Part shown: piece by piece, positions 29,818 to 39,529 of the stretch
Layout: every line of letters begins with the position of its first letter
How positions within the stretch are numbered: the first letter of the stretch is position 1
Source: Candidatus Methylopumilus universalis
GTDB taxonomy: Bacteria > Pseudomonadota > Gammaproteobacteria > Burkholderiales > Methylophilaceae
Length of the DNA: 64,000 bases
NCBI RefSeq assembly: GCF_006364435.1
Contig: NZ_CP040977.1
Coordinates: forward strand, 310,001 to 374,000
Reading direction: 5' to 3'
The notes under the pieces: generated by a model
Told to the model about the DNA's origin: nothing
Database searches by the model: none
Seen by the model: only the letters and a program-made list of their open reading frames with translations
Position numbers and translations under genes: made by a program

Positions 29818-31656
29818 CTAGGTTAATTTTTTCTCAATTGATTTAATAATAGATGCTGCATCTAAACCATATTTTTTACGTAACTGTTCCTGACCCCCTT
29901 GTTCGACAAACTTATCAGGTATGCCAATGCGAAGCGATTGACATTTTAAATCATATTCACTGATGACTTCTAAAACAGCTGAACCAGCGCCACCGGATAT
30001 TGTATTTTCTTCCAAGGTTACAAGAAGTTTATGTGATGAGCCCAAATCTCTAATTAATTTAATATCGAGTGGTTTAATAAATCTCATATTCACGACAGTA
30101 GCATTAATTTTGTCTCCAGCTTTTAAAGCTTCCTCTAACATATTACCAAAAGCCAATAATGCAATCGTGCGACCTTTTCTTATAACTTCAGCTTTACCAA
30201 TGGGAATAGCTGTCATTTTAGATTTAATAGCAGATCCTGGACCTGGACCTCTTGGATAACGAACCACTGAAATACCTTTGAATTTAAATCCGGTAAAAAG
30301 CATTTGCCGACATTCATTTTCATTGCTTGGCGCCATAATAAGAATGTTCGGAATACACCTTAGGAACGATAAATCGAAACTTCCTGAATGTGTCGGGCCA
30401 TCTTGCCCTACAATGCCAGCCCTATCTATTGCAAAAAGCATTGGAATGTTTTGCAATGCAACATCATGTATGAATTGATCATAAGCTCTTTGAAGAAAAG
30501 TTGAGTAAATAGCAATTACAGGTTTGTAATTTTCACAGGCAAGCCCAGCCGCAAAAGTTATTGCATGTTGTTCTGCAATGCCTACATCAAAAAAACGATC
30601 AGGAAATTTTTCAGAAAATTTATTTAGACCAGATCCATCTAACATAGCGGGGGTAATAGCGCATAGCTTTTTATCAATCATAGCCATGTCAACAACCCAA
30701 TCCCCGAAGACATCTGTATAAGTAGCCTTTTTTATTTTTAATGGCTGAGCGCCATCACTCAAGCTGAATTGACCTATACCATGAAATTTATTGGGATCAG
30801 TCTCTGCAGGCTCATAACCAAATCCTTTTTGGGTTGCCACATGAAGGAGCTGTGGCCCTTGAAGTGCCTTAAGATTATTTAGGGTATCAACCAGTGCGTT
30901 AAGATCGTGACCATCAATAGGGCCAATATAGTTAAACCCAAACTCCTCAAATAAAGTACCTGGAATTACCATACCTTTCACATGTTCTTCAGCACGCTTT
31001 GCAAATTCAAGCATAGGAGGGATGGCTGATAAAACTGCCTTACTCGAACGTTTAATACTTCCATAAAGATTGCCTGACATGAGCTTTGCTAGATAGTTAT
31101 TAAGCGCACCTACGTTTTTAGAAATTGACATATCATTGTCGTTTAAAATAACCAAGATATTATTTTTTGAGTCGCCAGCATTATTAAGGCCTTCAAAAGC
31201 CATGCCGGCAGTCATGGCGCCATCCCCAATAATTGCAATTGCTTTGTGATCTAAATTTTTCTTTTTAAGAGCTTCGGCCATGCCTAAAGCAGCTGAAATT
31301 GAAGTGCTTGAGTGCCCAGTCCCAAAAATATCATAATCACTTTCTGATATTTTTGGGAAACCTGAAATTCCATCCAAAGCTCTTAAAGAGCCCATTTTCT
31401 TTTTTCTACCAGTCAGAATTTTATGGGGGTAAGTTTGATGCCCAACATCCCATATAAATTTATCTTGAGGACAATCAAAAACATAATGGAGTGCAACAGT
31501 AAGTTCAATAACACCTAGATTTGATGAAAGATGACCACCTGTTTTTGAAACGCTTTCAATAATAAAGCTTCTTATCTCATCACATAATGTAACAAGCTCG
31601 ATGCGTGTGAGTTTTTTTAAATCTTTTGGTGAATTAATTTTATCAAGGAGATTCAT
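29818..31656 (-). CDS. dxs: 1-deoxy-D-xylulose-5-phosphate synthase
   Basis: Thiamine-diphosphate enzyme condensing pyruvate and glyceraldehyde 3-phosphate, the entry to the MEP isoprenoid pathway and to PLP. The 612-residue protein has W-D-V-G-H-Q-T-Y-P-H-K-I-L-T-G-R (69-84), the ThDP motif G-D-G-A-M-T-A-G at 144-151 with N-D-N-D at 172-175, and the transketolase signature D-V-G-I-A-E-Q-H-A. It begins one base after ispA in the xseB-ispA-dxs order shared by many proteobacteria. Confidence 0.98.
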   Translation of the reverse strand: MNLLDKINSPKDLKKLTRIELVTLCDEIRSFIIESVSKTGGHLSSNLGVIELTVALHYVFDCPQDKFIWDVGHQTYPHKILTGRKKKMGSLRALDGISGFPKISESDYDIFGTGHSSTSISAALGMAEALKKKNLDHKAIAIIGDGAMTAGMAFEGLNNAGDSKNNILVILNDNDMSISKNVGALNNYLAKLMSGNLYGSIKRSSKAVLSAIPPMLEFAKRAEEHVKGMVIPGTLFEEFGFNYIGPIDGHDLNALVDTLNNLKALQGPQLLHVATQKGFGYEPAETDPNKFHGIGQFSLSDGAQPLKIKKATYTDVFGDWVVDMAMIDKKLCAITPAMLDGSGLNKFSEKFPDRFFDVGIAEQHAITFAAGLACENYKPVIAIYSTFLQRAYDQFIHDVALQNIPMLFAIDRAGIVGQDGPTHSGSFDLSFLRCIPNILIMAPSNENECRQMLFTGFKFKGISVVRYPRGPGPGSAIKSKMTAIPIGKAEVIRKGRTIALLAFGNMLEEALKAGDKINATVVNMRFIKPLDIKLIRDLGSSHKLLVTLEENTISGGAGSAVLEVISEYDLKCQSLRIGIPDKFVEQGGQEQLRKKYGLDAASIIKSIEKKLT

Positions 31657-31657
31657 G

Positions 31658-32545
31658 TCAGTGTGATCGTGTCATTATTAATTCAGCCATACTAGACAAA
31701 TAATATGCCTTATCACCAAAAGGCTTAATTGCCGTTAAAGCTTCTTCATAATATTTAGCGGCTAATTCTTTTGATTTTGCAATGCCTAATAAAGATAAAA
31801 AAGTAGCTTTATTATCTTTTTCATCCTTGCCAGGTGTTTTACCTAGAGATTCTTGGCTTGCCTCTTTATCAAGAATATCATCTTTAATTTGAAAGATAAG
31901 GCCAATTGATTTTGAATAAGTATCTATTATATCTAGCGTATTTTTATCACAATTATTGGAAGCTAGCACTGCCATCAGGCATGCGCTATTAATCAGAGCG
32001 GCAGTTTTAAATTGATGCATGATTATAAGTTCATCCAATGAGATTTTTTTGTTGGTATTATTAATATCTAAAGCCTGGCCTTTTGCCATACCTTCAATAC
32101 CAATAGCATTAGAGAGTGTGTGAATAATTTTTAACTGATTTTCAGGTTTAATCTGAAGCGATGGTGAAGATAGAAGAGAAAAAGCAATTGACTGCAACGA
32201 GTCTCCAACCAGAAGGGCGGTGCTTTCGCTAAACTTTTTATGGCAAGACAATTTTCCTCTTCTCAAATCGTCGTTATCCATGCAAGGCATATCATCATGC
32301 ACTAAAGAGTATGCATGTATGAATTCTACAGCGCATATAATTTTTTCAATTGCATTTGGCGGCACTTCAACAATTTCAGCGATCGCAAGTATAAGTAATG
32401 AACGCATTCTTTTTCCGCCGTTTAGAACGCTATATTTTATTGCTTCATTTAAATGAGTTTCATCGCTAGTTTGAGGCAAGTTTTTTTCAAGCAAAGATTC
32501 AACAAATGCTTGTTTCTGAGAAAGCCATTCATGAAAGTTACTCAT
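31658..32545 (-). CDS. ispA: Farnesyl diphosphate synthase
   Basis: Builds C15 farnesyl diphosphate from IPP and DMAPP for ubiquinone and undecaprenyl lipid. The 295-residue prenyltransferase has the first aspartate motif H-D-D-M-P-C-M-D (83-90, with the CM insertion of FPP synthases), N-G-G-K-R-M-R (42-48) and the second motif Q-I-K-D-D-I-L-D. It overlaps xseB by eight bases and is followed by dxs one base later. Confidence 0.96.
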   Translation of the reverse strand: MSNFHEWLSQKQAFVESLLEKNLPQTSDETHLNEAIKYSVLNGGKRMRSLLILAIAEIVEVPPNAIEKIICAVEFIHAYSLVHDDMPCMDNDDLRRGKLSCHKKFSESTALLVGDSLQSIAFSLLSSPSLQIKPENQLKIIHTLSNAIGIEGMAKGQALDINNTNKKISLDELIIMHQFKTAALINSACLMAVLASNNCDKNTLDIIDTYSKSIGLIFQIKDDILDKEASQESLGKTPGKDEKDNKATFLSLLGIAKSKELAAKYYEEALTAIKPFGDKAYYLSSMAELIMTRSH

Positions 32546-32756
32546 TAGTAGGCTTGAATTTTTCGAGAGTGTTTTCTGCAGAAAGCACCAAAACTTTTTG
32601 CTCGATTTCTTTTAGGGAGTCTTGGCATGATTTAAGCAGAAGCATGCCTTTTTCATAAGATTTGATCGAATCTTCAAGTGCCATATCGCCTTGTTCCATT
32701 TTTGACACAATAGACTCAAGCTCTTTAAGATTTACTTCGAGTGAATTTTTATTCAT
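32538..32756 (-). CDS. xseB: Exodeoxyribonuclease VII small subunit
   Basis: Small helical subunit of exonuclease VII, which binds the long C-terminal helix of XseA. The 72-residue protein shows the family pattern L-E-S-I-V-S-K-M-E-Q-G-D (about 12-23), then L-E-D-S-I-K-S-Y-E-K-G (26-36) and L-L-K-S-C. It overlaps the start of ispA by eight bases. xseA is not in the window. Confidence 0.93.
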   Translation of the reverse strand: MNKNSLEVNLKELESIVSKMEQGDMALEDSIKSYEKGMLLLKSCQDSLKEIEQKVLVLSAENTLEKFKPTNE

Positions 32757-32767
32757 AAAAATTATCT

Positions 32768-33415
32768 TTATTTGAATGTTTGGTTGAAGAAAGTTGATAA
32801 GTCATCGATTTCTTTTTCACATACCTCATGGCCCATAGGGTATTTTTCAAAGTTCGCAGAATTAAACCTTGCTATTAGCTTTTCAAATGAGCGGTCGGCA
32901 ATTTGTATATCTATAACATTATCATATAGGCCATGAGCCATAAAGATTGGTATCCTAATTAAATCATCTTTTATAGATGATATAAGCTTGTCTTTTAAAG
33001 GAAGGTAGCCTGACAAGGCCACAATACCACCTAATTTTTTATCGTATTTTAATCCTAAGTAAAAACTCATTACAGCCCCTTGAGAAAAGCCTCCAATAAT
33101 AATTTTTTCGGAAGGGATGCCCAGGGAAATTTGCTCTTCAATCAACTTTTGAATGATTAAACTTGATTTTTGCATCCCCAATTCATCTTCATCTTTTTCC
33201 AAAGATAGATCATACAAATCATACCAAGCCCTCATTTCTAAACCTTGGTTGATCGACACTGGCTGATAAGGGGCATGGGGCAGGATAAATCGAATTTTAC
33301 TGAACTGCGGTCTTTCGAAGATAGCTTTGAAATCAAATCCATCAGCCCCTAGACCATGAAGAAATATGACTGAGCCTATGGGCGATTCAATAGAGTCAAT
33401 AATAATGTGTGTCAT
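32768..33415 (-). CDS. Alpha/beta hydrolase, phospholipase/carboxylesterase family
   Basis: A 215-residue serine hydrolase of the acyl-protein thioesterase/EstB type. The catalytic triad can be placed: S111 in G-G-F-S-Q-G-A, D165 in H-G-L-Y-D-N-V-I, H196 in P-M-G-H-E. The N-terminal F-L-H-G-L-G-A-D-G forms the oxyanion hole. No signal peptide, so cytoplasmic. Natural substrate is unknown; relatives cleave short acyl esters in vitro. It starts just downstream of the MxaD-like gene's terminator and precedes xseB by 11 bases. Confidence 0.87.
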   Translation of the reverse strand: MTHIIIDSIESPIGSVIFLHGLGADGFDFKAIFERPQFSKIRFILPHAPYQPVSINQGLEMRAWYDLYDLSLEKDEDELGMQKSSLIIQKLIEEQISLGIPSEKIIIGGFSQGAVMSFYLGLKYDKKLGGIVALSGYLPLKDKLISSIKDDLIRIPIFMAHGLYDNVIDIQIADRSFEKLIARFNSANFEKYPMGHEVCEKEIDDLSTFFNQTFK

Positions 33416-33420
33416 AAATA

Positions 33421-33449
33421 AAAAAAGCAGAATTAAATTCTGCTTTTTT
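33421..33449 (-). terminator. Intrinsic terminator after the MxaD-like gene
   Basis: Perfect 13-pair stem (33421-33433 with 33437-33449) around a three-base loop, core GCAGAAT/ATTCTGC, flanked by A and T runs on both sides, so it would work in either direction. It separates the MxaD-like gene from the esterase operon. Confidence 0.9.
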
Positions 33450-33463
33450 ATACGTAAGTTATT

Positions 33464-33985
33464 TTATTTCGTTTCAGCTAATTTCTTAAGTGCCGGAAGT
33501 CCTGAATCATACATTTCAGTCACAGCTTTAATTGCTGTCTCATCATCTTGACCAGGTGGAATTGGTGGATTGAGTTTGTAAACTCTATAAAAACGTCCTA
33601 CCCATGTTACAGAAGATTCATTAGGGCCAGAACCCTTTGCTACAACAATAAATGAGTTATAGTCTGCCACAGGGACTGCGCCTTCTAAGATTTCATATTT
33701 TAACTTCATAGCCTCTTCATCGATACCTTTGAGTCTCTCAACGACCTTACCACCAGATTTTAGTGTAAGCGTTCTCAGGGTATCCTCACCTTTTTTTTCT
33801 ACTTTGCTATCAGTTACAAGAGGTTGCCATTTTTGAAAATTACCAAAATCTTTAATGATTGCCCAGACCTTATCAGGCGACGCATTAATTTTGATTGATT
33901 TTTCAACTTTCTGGGGCGATGGACCATGAGCAAATACATTAATTGATACGAATAAAAGGAAAAAGCCAATAATAATTTTTTTCAT
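33464..33985 (-). CDS. Periplasmic SRPBCC protein, MxaD-like
   Basis: A 173-residue exported protein with a textbook signal peptide cut after V-F-A (19). The mature part is a START/SRPBCC (polyketide-cyclase-like) fold: V-E-K-S-I-K-I-N-A-S-P-D-K-V-W at 27-41, G-N-F-Q-K-W-Q-P at 47-54, and a long C-terminal helix with A-I-K-A-V-T-E-M-Y-D-S-G-L. Most SRPBCC proteins are cytoplasmic; the exported kind in methylotrophs is MxaD, which helps methanol dehydrogenase pass electrons to cytochrome cL. The role here is inferred from that resemblance; no dehydrogenase gene is in view. A beta-propeller lipoprotein gene lies 62 bases upstream. Confidence 0.72.
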   Translation of the reverse strand: MKKIIIGFFLLFVSINVFAHGPSPQKVEKSIKINASPDKVWAIIKDFGNFQKWQPLVTDSKVEKKGEDTLRTLTLKSGGKVVERLKGIDEEAMKLKYEILEGAVPVADYNSFIVVAKGSGPNESSVTWVGRFYRVYKLNPPIPPGQDDETAIKAVTEMYDSGLPALKKLAETK

Positions 33986-34047
33986 TTGAATAGAGCCTTT
34001 TGGTGTTTAGTAAACTGGATAATTATAAATTGTTTTTATATATTACA

Positions 34048-34989
34048 TTAGTCAATTTTGATAAATTGACCAAAAGATCGACTTTGCTTCCCAGTTTTAA
34101 TTTCATAGAGATATTCATGTTTAGCCAAGTCAATGATCGAAATAGAGTCACTTCTCCAATTTGAAGTGACTAATATATTATCTCTTTCATCAATATCAAT
34201 GCCTTCAGGATTTCCACCTACTTTGATTTTTTTAATTTCTTTTTTCATCTTAAGATCAATAACACTTACATTGTCATCTTGAGTGTTTGTAACAAATGCA
34301 AATTGGTTTCTTGTATCAGATACAACCCCATAAGGGTGATCTCCAACTTTAATAGTTTCTGTAGCGAATGATTGGGTATTCACGATAGATATTGAGTCAT
34401 CTAAAACATTAACAACAAAAAGTAAGTTTTTGCTTAAGAAGAGGCCGTAAGGATGATTGCCTACCTTAATTTTCTTAACGAGATTCAAGTCAAATTGGTT
34501 ATATATTTCGACAGTATTCTCATCGCGATTAGAAATAAAAAGATATTTACCCTCAGCGTCACATATCATGCCAGATGGAGATTTGCCAACCGCTATTTTT
34601 TTAATAATTGTTAAAGATTTTGTTTCGATTATAAGAATTTCACTATTAAACCAATCGCTCACATAGATGAAGTCTTCATTGGTTGACTTGGTAATTCCTA
34701 CTGGTGTTCCGCCAATCTTTATTGTTTTAATAATACGATTATGTTGAAGATCTAAAACATTTACAGAGGCATCATTTGAGTTTGTAATAAATGCATAGGA
34801 TTTTTTTAGAGAAATAGCAATTCCGACAGGCCCTTTGCCTACTGAAATTTCTTGAATGACTTTTTTTTCTTTTAAATTAACAATGCTTACGGTATCAGAG
34901 CCTTGATTAGTTATGTAAGCAATAGGTGTGCTTGAGCAAGCACAAAGTAATAAATATAGAGCGAGTGAAATAAGTTTTTTAAAATTCAT
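34048..34989 (-). CDS. YVTN/YncE-type beta-propeller lipoprotein
   Basis: A 313-residue protein with a lipoprotein signal (L-L-L-C-A-C-S-S, acylated C18) followed by about seven repeats of 40-42 residues. Each repeat carries Y/F-I/V-T-N or similar, a D/N-N-S-I-x-I-I/V-D strand and I-x-V-G-x-x-P-x-G-I turns, the YVTN propeller pattern. Such propellers are often found near PQQ-dependent alcohol oxidation genes, and the next gene downstream is MxaD-like. No enzymatic residue is evident; binding or scaffolding is more likely. It is divergent from rppH. Confidence 0.85.
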   Translation of the reverse strand: MNFKKLISLALYLLLCACSSTPIAYITNQGSDTVSIVNLKEKKVIQEISVGKGPVGIAISLKKSYAFITNSNDASVNVLDLQHNRIIKTIKIGGTPVGITKSTNEDFIYVSDWFNSEILIIETKSLTIIKKIAVGKSPSGMICDAEGKYLFISNRDENTVEIYNQFDLNLVKKIKVGNHPYGLFLSKNLLFVVNVLDDSISIVNTQSFATETIKVGDHPYGVVSDTRNQFAFVTNTQDDNVSVIDLKMKKEIKKIKVGGNPEGIDIDERDNILVTSNWRSDSISIIDLAKHEYLYEIKTGKQSRSFGQFIKID

Positions 34990-35084
34990 AATTTAATTTT
35001 TTTCGTAATAGATTCTAGCTTTAATTCTTGCTTTTATTTAAACTAAATCTATGAAAAAATTAAAGAAATACTTAGGGTGCCTTT

Positions 35085-35558
35085 ATGATTGATAAAGATG
35101 GTTATCGGCCAAATGTTGGTATTGTCATCTGCAATGCCGAGAATCAGGTTTTTTGGGCTAAACGGACACAAGAGCATGCATGGCAATTCCCTCAAGGCGG
35201 TATTCAAAAAGGCGAGGCACCAGAAGAGGCTATGTATAGAGAGCTGATGGAGGAGGTTGGGTTAAAACCACATCATGTAGAAATACTTGGCCGTACAAAG
35301 GACTGGTTAAAATATGAAGTGCCTTCTCAATGGCTTCGGAGAGATTTTAGAGGTGTTTACAAAGGCCAAAAACAAATATGGTATCTCTTAAGAATGAAGG
35401 GGCAAGATACCGATATCTTTTTAAGAAACACTAAGAAGCCTGAGTTTGATGCATGGCGCTGGCATGATTACTGGCTGCCTCTTAATGAGGTGATTGAATT
35501 TAAAAGAGATGTTTATAGGCTTGCTTTAAACGAACTTCGATTGTTTATAGATAATTAG
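35085..35558 (+). CDS. rppH: RNA 5'-pyrophosphohydrolase
   Basis: Nudix hydrolase that converts 5'-triphosphate mRNA ends to monophosphate and so starts RNase E decay. The 157-residue protein has the Nudix box at 38-60 (G-G-I-Q-K-G-E ... R-E-L-M-E-E-V-G-L) and the flanking W-Q-F-P-Q-G-G and K-Q-I-W-Y-L-L typical of RppH. The ATG at 35085 follows AGGG at the right distance. Its stop is one base from the end of psd on the other strand. Confidence 0.95.
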   Translation: MIDKDGYRPNVGIVICNAENQVFWAKRTQEHAWQFPQGGIQKGEAPEEAMYRELMEEVGLKPHHVEILGRTKDWLKYEVPSQWLRRDFRGVYKGQKQIWYLLRMKGQDTDIFLRNTKKPEFDAWRWHDYWLPLNEVIEFKRDVYRLALNELRLFIDN

Positions 35559-35559
35559 T

Positions 35560-36204
35560 CTATTTTTTTAATTCAGCAATAATTGTTTCACCATTAAAAA
35601 CTTTGTCGCCCAAAGTAACTTTTATCTTTGAATTGATAGGTAAATACAAGTCAACACGTGAACCAAATCTTATAAAGCCATACCTTTCACCGACTTCTAA
35701 TGCATCGCCTTTATTTGCGTAGCATAGAATTCTTCTAGCAATTAACCCTGCAATTTGAACGCAAGTAATATCAAAACCTTCTTTTGTTTTTAAGTGAAGC
35801 GCGCATCTTTCGTTTTCCAAAGAAGCTTTTGACAGAGCTGCATTTAAAAATTTTCCAGGAAAATACCATTTATTCATAATAATTGATTTGATCGGGCTTT
35901 TATTTGAGTGCACATTAAAGACATTCATAAAGACACTTACTTTAATTGCGCGTCTATTAAGATAATCGTCTTTACATTTTTCAATCACAATTACTTTGCC
36001 GTCAGCTGCTGATACCACCATATTTTTTTTAGAGGGCGTACTTCTTTTGGGATCTCTAAAAAATTGCAGAATAAATAAAGAGATTACCCAAAGCGGAATT
36101 GACCACAAAGCACATAGATTAAATACAAAAGCTGATATGACAATAGATGCTATTAGAAATGGCCAGCCTTCTTTTGCTATGATTGGGTAAGCTTTTTTTG
36201 CCAT
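35560..36204 (-). CDS. psd: Phosphatidylserine decarboxylase proenzyme
   Basis: Makes phosphatidylethanolamine. Short form of 214 residues, starting at ATG 36204 (eight codons inside a longer frame that would run into ilvC). A hydrophobic segment at about 14-47 anchors it in the inner membrane. The self-cleavage site is G181-S182 in R-F-G-S-R-V-D; cleavage leaves the serine as the pyruvoyl cofactor at the start of the small alpha chain. H99 in F-N-V-H-S is the conserved histidine. It follows ilvC by four bases, as in many Betaproteobacteria; pssA is not in the window. Confidence 0.93.
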   Translation of the reverse strand: MAKKAYPIIAKEGWPFLIASIVISAFVFNLCALWSIPLWVISLFILQFFRDPKRSTPSKKNMVVSAADGKVIVIEKCKDDYLNRRAIKVSVFMNVFNVHSNKSPIKSIIMNKWYFPGKFLNAALSKASLENERCALHLKTKEGFDITCVQIAGLIARRILCYANKGDALEVGERYGFIRFGSRVDLYLPINSKIKVTLGDKVFNGETIIAELKK

Positions 36205-36208
36205 GAAG

Positions 36209-37234
<1,026 letters not shown>

Positions 37235-37245
37235 TCAGTTTTAAT

Positions 37246-37737
37246 TTATACTTTTAAAATTCTATCACCGCGTCCAATTCCTGACGCACCAGTTCTCACT
37301 GTTTCTAAAATAGCAGCTTTATCAATGCTTTCAATATAAGCGTCTAATTTGCTAGATGATCCTGTTATCTCAATAGTAAATGAGCTGTCAGAAACATCGA
37401 TAATTCGGCCTCGGAAAATATCACACATTCTTTGCATCTCATCCCGATACTGAGCATTTGCTTTAACTTTAACTATCATTAGTTCCCGCTCAATAAATTT
37501 GCCATCATTTAAATCTAATACTTTTACAACATCAATTAATTTATTAAGTTGTTTAATGATTTGTTCAATAATTTCATCTGAACCAGAAGTCACAATCGTC
37601 ATTCTTGAGAGCGTTGCATCTTCAGTAGGTGCAACAGTCAAAGATTCAATGTTGTAACCCCTCGCAGAGAATAACCCTGAAACTCTGGATAAAGCACCAG
37701 ATTCATTTTCCATTAAAAGAGAAATAATATGTCTCAT
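37246..37737 (-). CDS. ilvH: Acetolactate synthase small (regulatory) subunit
   Basis: Binds the catalytic subunit and confers valine feedback. The 163-residue protein has an N-terminal ACT domain (I-S-L-L-M-E-N-E-S-G-A-L-S-R-V at 5-19, G-L-F-S-A-R-G-Y-N-I-E-S-L-T-V following) and a C-terminal ALS regulatory half. It starts on the base after the ilvI stop. It could equally be named ilvN. Confidence 0.97.
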   Translation of the reverse strand: MRHIISLLMENESGALSRVSGLFSARGYNIESLTVAPTEDATLSRMTIVTSGSDEIIEQIIKQLNKLIDVVKVLDLNDGKFIERELMIVKVKANAQYRDEMQRMCDIFRGRIIDVSDSSFTIEITGSSSKLDAYIESIDKAAILETVRTGASGIGRGDRILKV

Positions 37738-39456
37738 TTATAGATCCTCAGCTGTAATCATTTCTGACAAGCCTTTTCCATTAGGAATCATTGGAAATAC
37801 ATTTTCTTTTTGATCTGTAATAAAGTCCATAAAGACCAAGCGCTCTTTTAGTTTGCTGCTAAAAGCTTCTTTGAGAGCTGGTTCCACATCACTTGGTTTT
37901 TCGATTTTCATTCCAACATGGCCATAAGCTTCGGCTAATTTTACAAAATCAGGCAATGCTTCCATATAGGATTCTGCGTAGCGATTGCCATAAAAAAATT
38001 CTTGCCACTGCCTTACCATTCCCATGTATCGATTATTAAGATTAATAATCTTGATAGGTAAATGAAATTGTTTGCATGTAGATAGCTCTTGAATACACAT
38101 TTGTATAGAAGCTTCACCGGTAACACAAGCAACCTGAGCATCAGGATGAGCTAATTGAGCACCCATCGCATAAGGTAATCCAACTCCCATGGTTCCAAGT
38201 CCACCAGAATTAATCCATCTTCTAGGTTTATCAAATGGATAGTATTGCGCTGCCCACATTTGATGTTGACCTACATCAGAAGTAATAAAGGCATCGCCTT
38301 TTGTGACCTGATGAAGGGTTTGAATAACAAATTGAGGCTTAATGAGTTTTTTGTCATTTTTAAAACTTAGGCAATTCAACGATCTCCATTGGTCAATTTC
38401 TTTAAACCAATGTTTAAGAGATGTATTTTGTTTTATTTTTTCTTTAGATAAAAGATCATTAAGTTCGGTAAGAACTGAAATGACATCACCTACGATAGGT
38501 ATATCAATCTTTACTCTTTTAGAGATGGATGATGGATCTATGTCGATATGAATGATTGTTTTTGGTTTGGATAAAAAATGCTCCGGATTACCAATCACTC
38601 TGTCGTCGAAACGAGCGCCAACAGCCAATAATACATCACATTCTTGCATAGCCATATTCGCTTCATAGGTGCCATGCATACCTAACATACCTAGAAATTG
38701 CTTATCACTTGCTGGAAAGCCACCTAAGCCCATAAGCGTACTTGTTATAGGAGCTCCAATGGTACGAACAAATTTAGTTAATTGTGAAGAGGCATCACCC
38801 AATACAACGCCACCACCTGAGTAGATCATTGGTTTTTTTGCACTTAAAAGAAGTGACAATGCTTTTTTGATTTGGCCGCTATGACCCTTAATAATAGGGT
38901 TATAAGATCTTAAATGAACTGATTTAGGGTAGTTAAACTCATATTTTTCGGCTGTGATGTCTTTTGGGATATCAACTAAAACAGGACCAGGCCTTCCGCT
39001 CGATGCAACATAAAAAGCTTTTTTCATTGTAGATGCAATGTCTTTAATATCTTTAACTAAGAAATTGTGTTTTACACATGGACGAGTAATACCTACCGTG
39101 TCACATTCCTGAAAGGCGTCTTGCCCAATAGCGTAAGTTGGAACTTGACCGCTAATAATCACCATAGGAATGGAGTCCATATAGGCTGTAGCAATACCTG
39201 TCACAGCATTGGTAGCTCCTGGGCCTGAAGTTACAAGAGCGACGCCAACTTTTCCAGTAGATCTTGAGTATGCATCAGCCGCATGAACGGCTGCTTGTTC
39301 ATGACGAACTAGGACATGCTTAAATTTATTTTGCTGAAAAACAGCATCATAAATATTAAGGACAGCGCCACCAGGATAACCAAAGACGAATTTGACTTTT
39401 TCCTCGTGAAGGCATCGAATAACAATTTCTGCTCCAGAAATGTGATTTGAGTTCAT
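37738..39456 (-). CDS. ilvI: Acetolactate synthase large (catalytic) subunit
   Basis: Thiamine-diphosphate and FAD enzyme making acetolactate or acetohydroxybutyrate. The 572 residues contain the ThDP glutamate region F-G-Y-P-G-G-A-V-L (27-35) and R-H-E-Q-A-A-V-H-A-A, the FAD segment G-M-H-G-T-Y-E-A-N, and the C-terminal I-N-L-N-N-R-Y-M-G-M-V-R-Q-W-Q. The ThDP-binding Gly-Asp-Gly-Ser reads G-E-A-S here; a Glu at that place is a variant I recall from betaproteobacterial relatives, so I do not think it is inactive. First gene of the ilv unit. Confidence 0.97.
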   Translation of the reverse strand: MNSNHISGAEIVIRCLHEEKVKFVFGYPGGAVLNIYDAVFQQNKFKHVLVRHEQAAVHAADAYSRSTGKVGVALVTSGPGATNAVTGIATAYMDSIPMVIISGQVPTYAIGQDAFQECDTVGITRPCVKHNFLVKDIKDIASTMKKAFYVASSGRPGPVLVDIPKDITAEKYEFNYPKSVHLRSYNPIIKGHSGQIKKALSLLLSAKKPMIYSGGGVVLGDASSQLTKFVRTIGAPITSTLMGLGGFPASDKQFLGMLGMHGTYEANMAMQECDVLLAVGARFDDRVIGNPEHFLSKPKTIIHIDIDPSSISKRVKIDIPIVGDVISVLTELNDLLSKEKIKQNTSLKHWFKEIDQWRSLNCLSFKNDKKLIKPQFVIQTLHQVTKGDAFITSDVGQHQMWAAQYYPFDKPRRWINSGGLGTMGVGLPYAMGAQLAHPDAQVACVTGEASIQMCIQELSTCKQFHLPIKIINLNNRYMGMVRQWQEFFYGNRYAESYMEALPDFVKLAEAYGHVGMKIEKPSDVEPALKEAFSSKLKERLVFMDFITDQKENVFPMIPNGKGLSEMITAEDL

Positions 39457-39498
39457 AGAATTATTGATTGTAATTAATGAGATAGCTATAAACCCTCA

Positions 39499-39527
39499 AC
39501 CTTAACGCTTTAAGCGTATTTGGTCAA
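39499..39527 (-). promoter_or_regulatory. Candidate ilv operon promoter with internal palindrome
   Basis: On the minus strand, TTGACC (39522-39527) is separated by 17 bases from TAAGGT (39499-39504). The spacer contains ACGCTTTAAGCGT (39505-39517), a perfect inverted repeat around a central T. The -10 match is weak (3 of 6). A palindrome between -35 and -10 is a classical repressor position. No leader peptide is apparent before ilvI. Confidence 0.4.
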
Positions 39528-39529
39528 GT

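Noticed and set aside
37738-39456. Acetolactate synthase judged inactive because the ThDP motif reads G-E-A-S
   Set aside because: As I recall, betaproteobacterial relatives carry Glu at this position; all other motifs are intact and the operon is complete.
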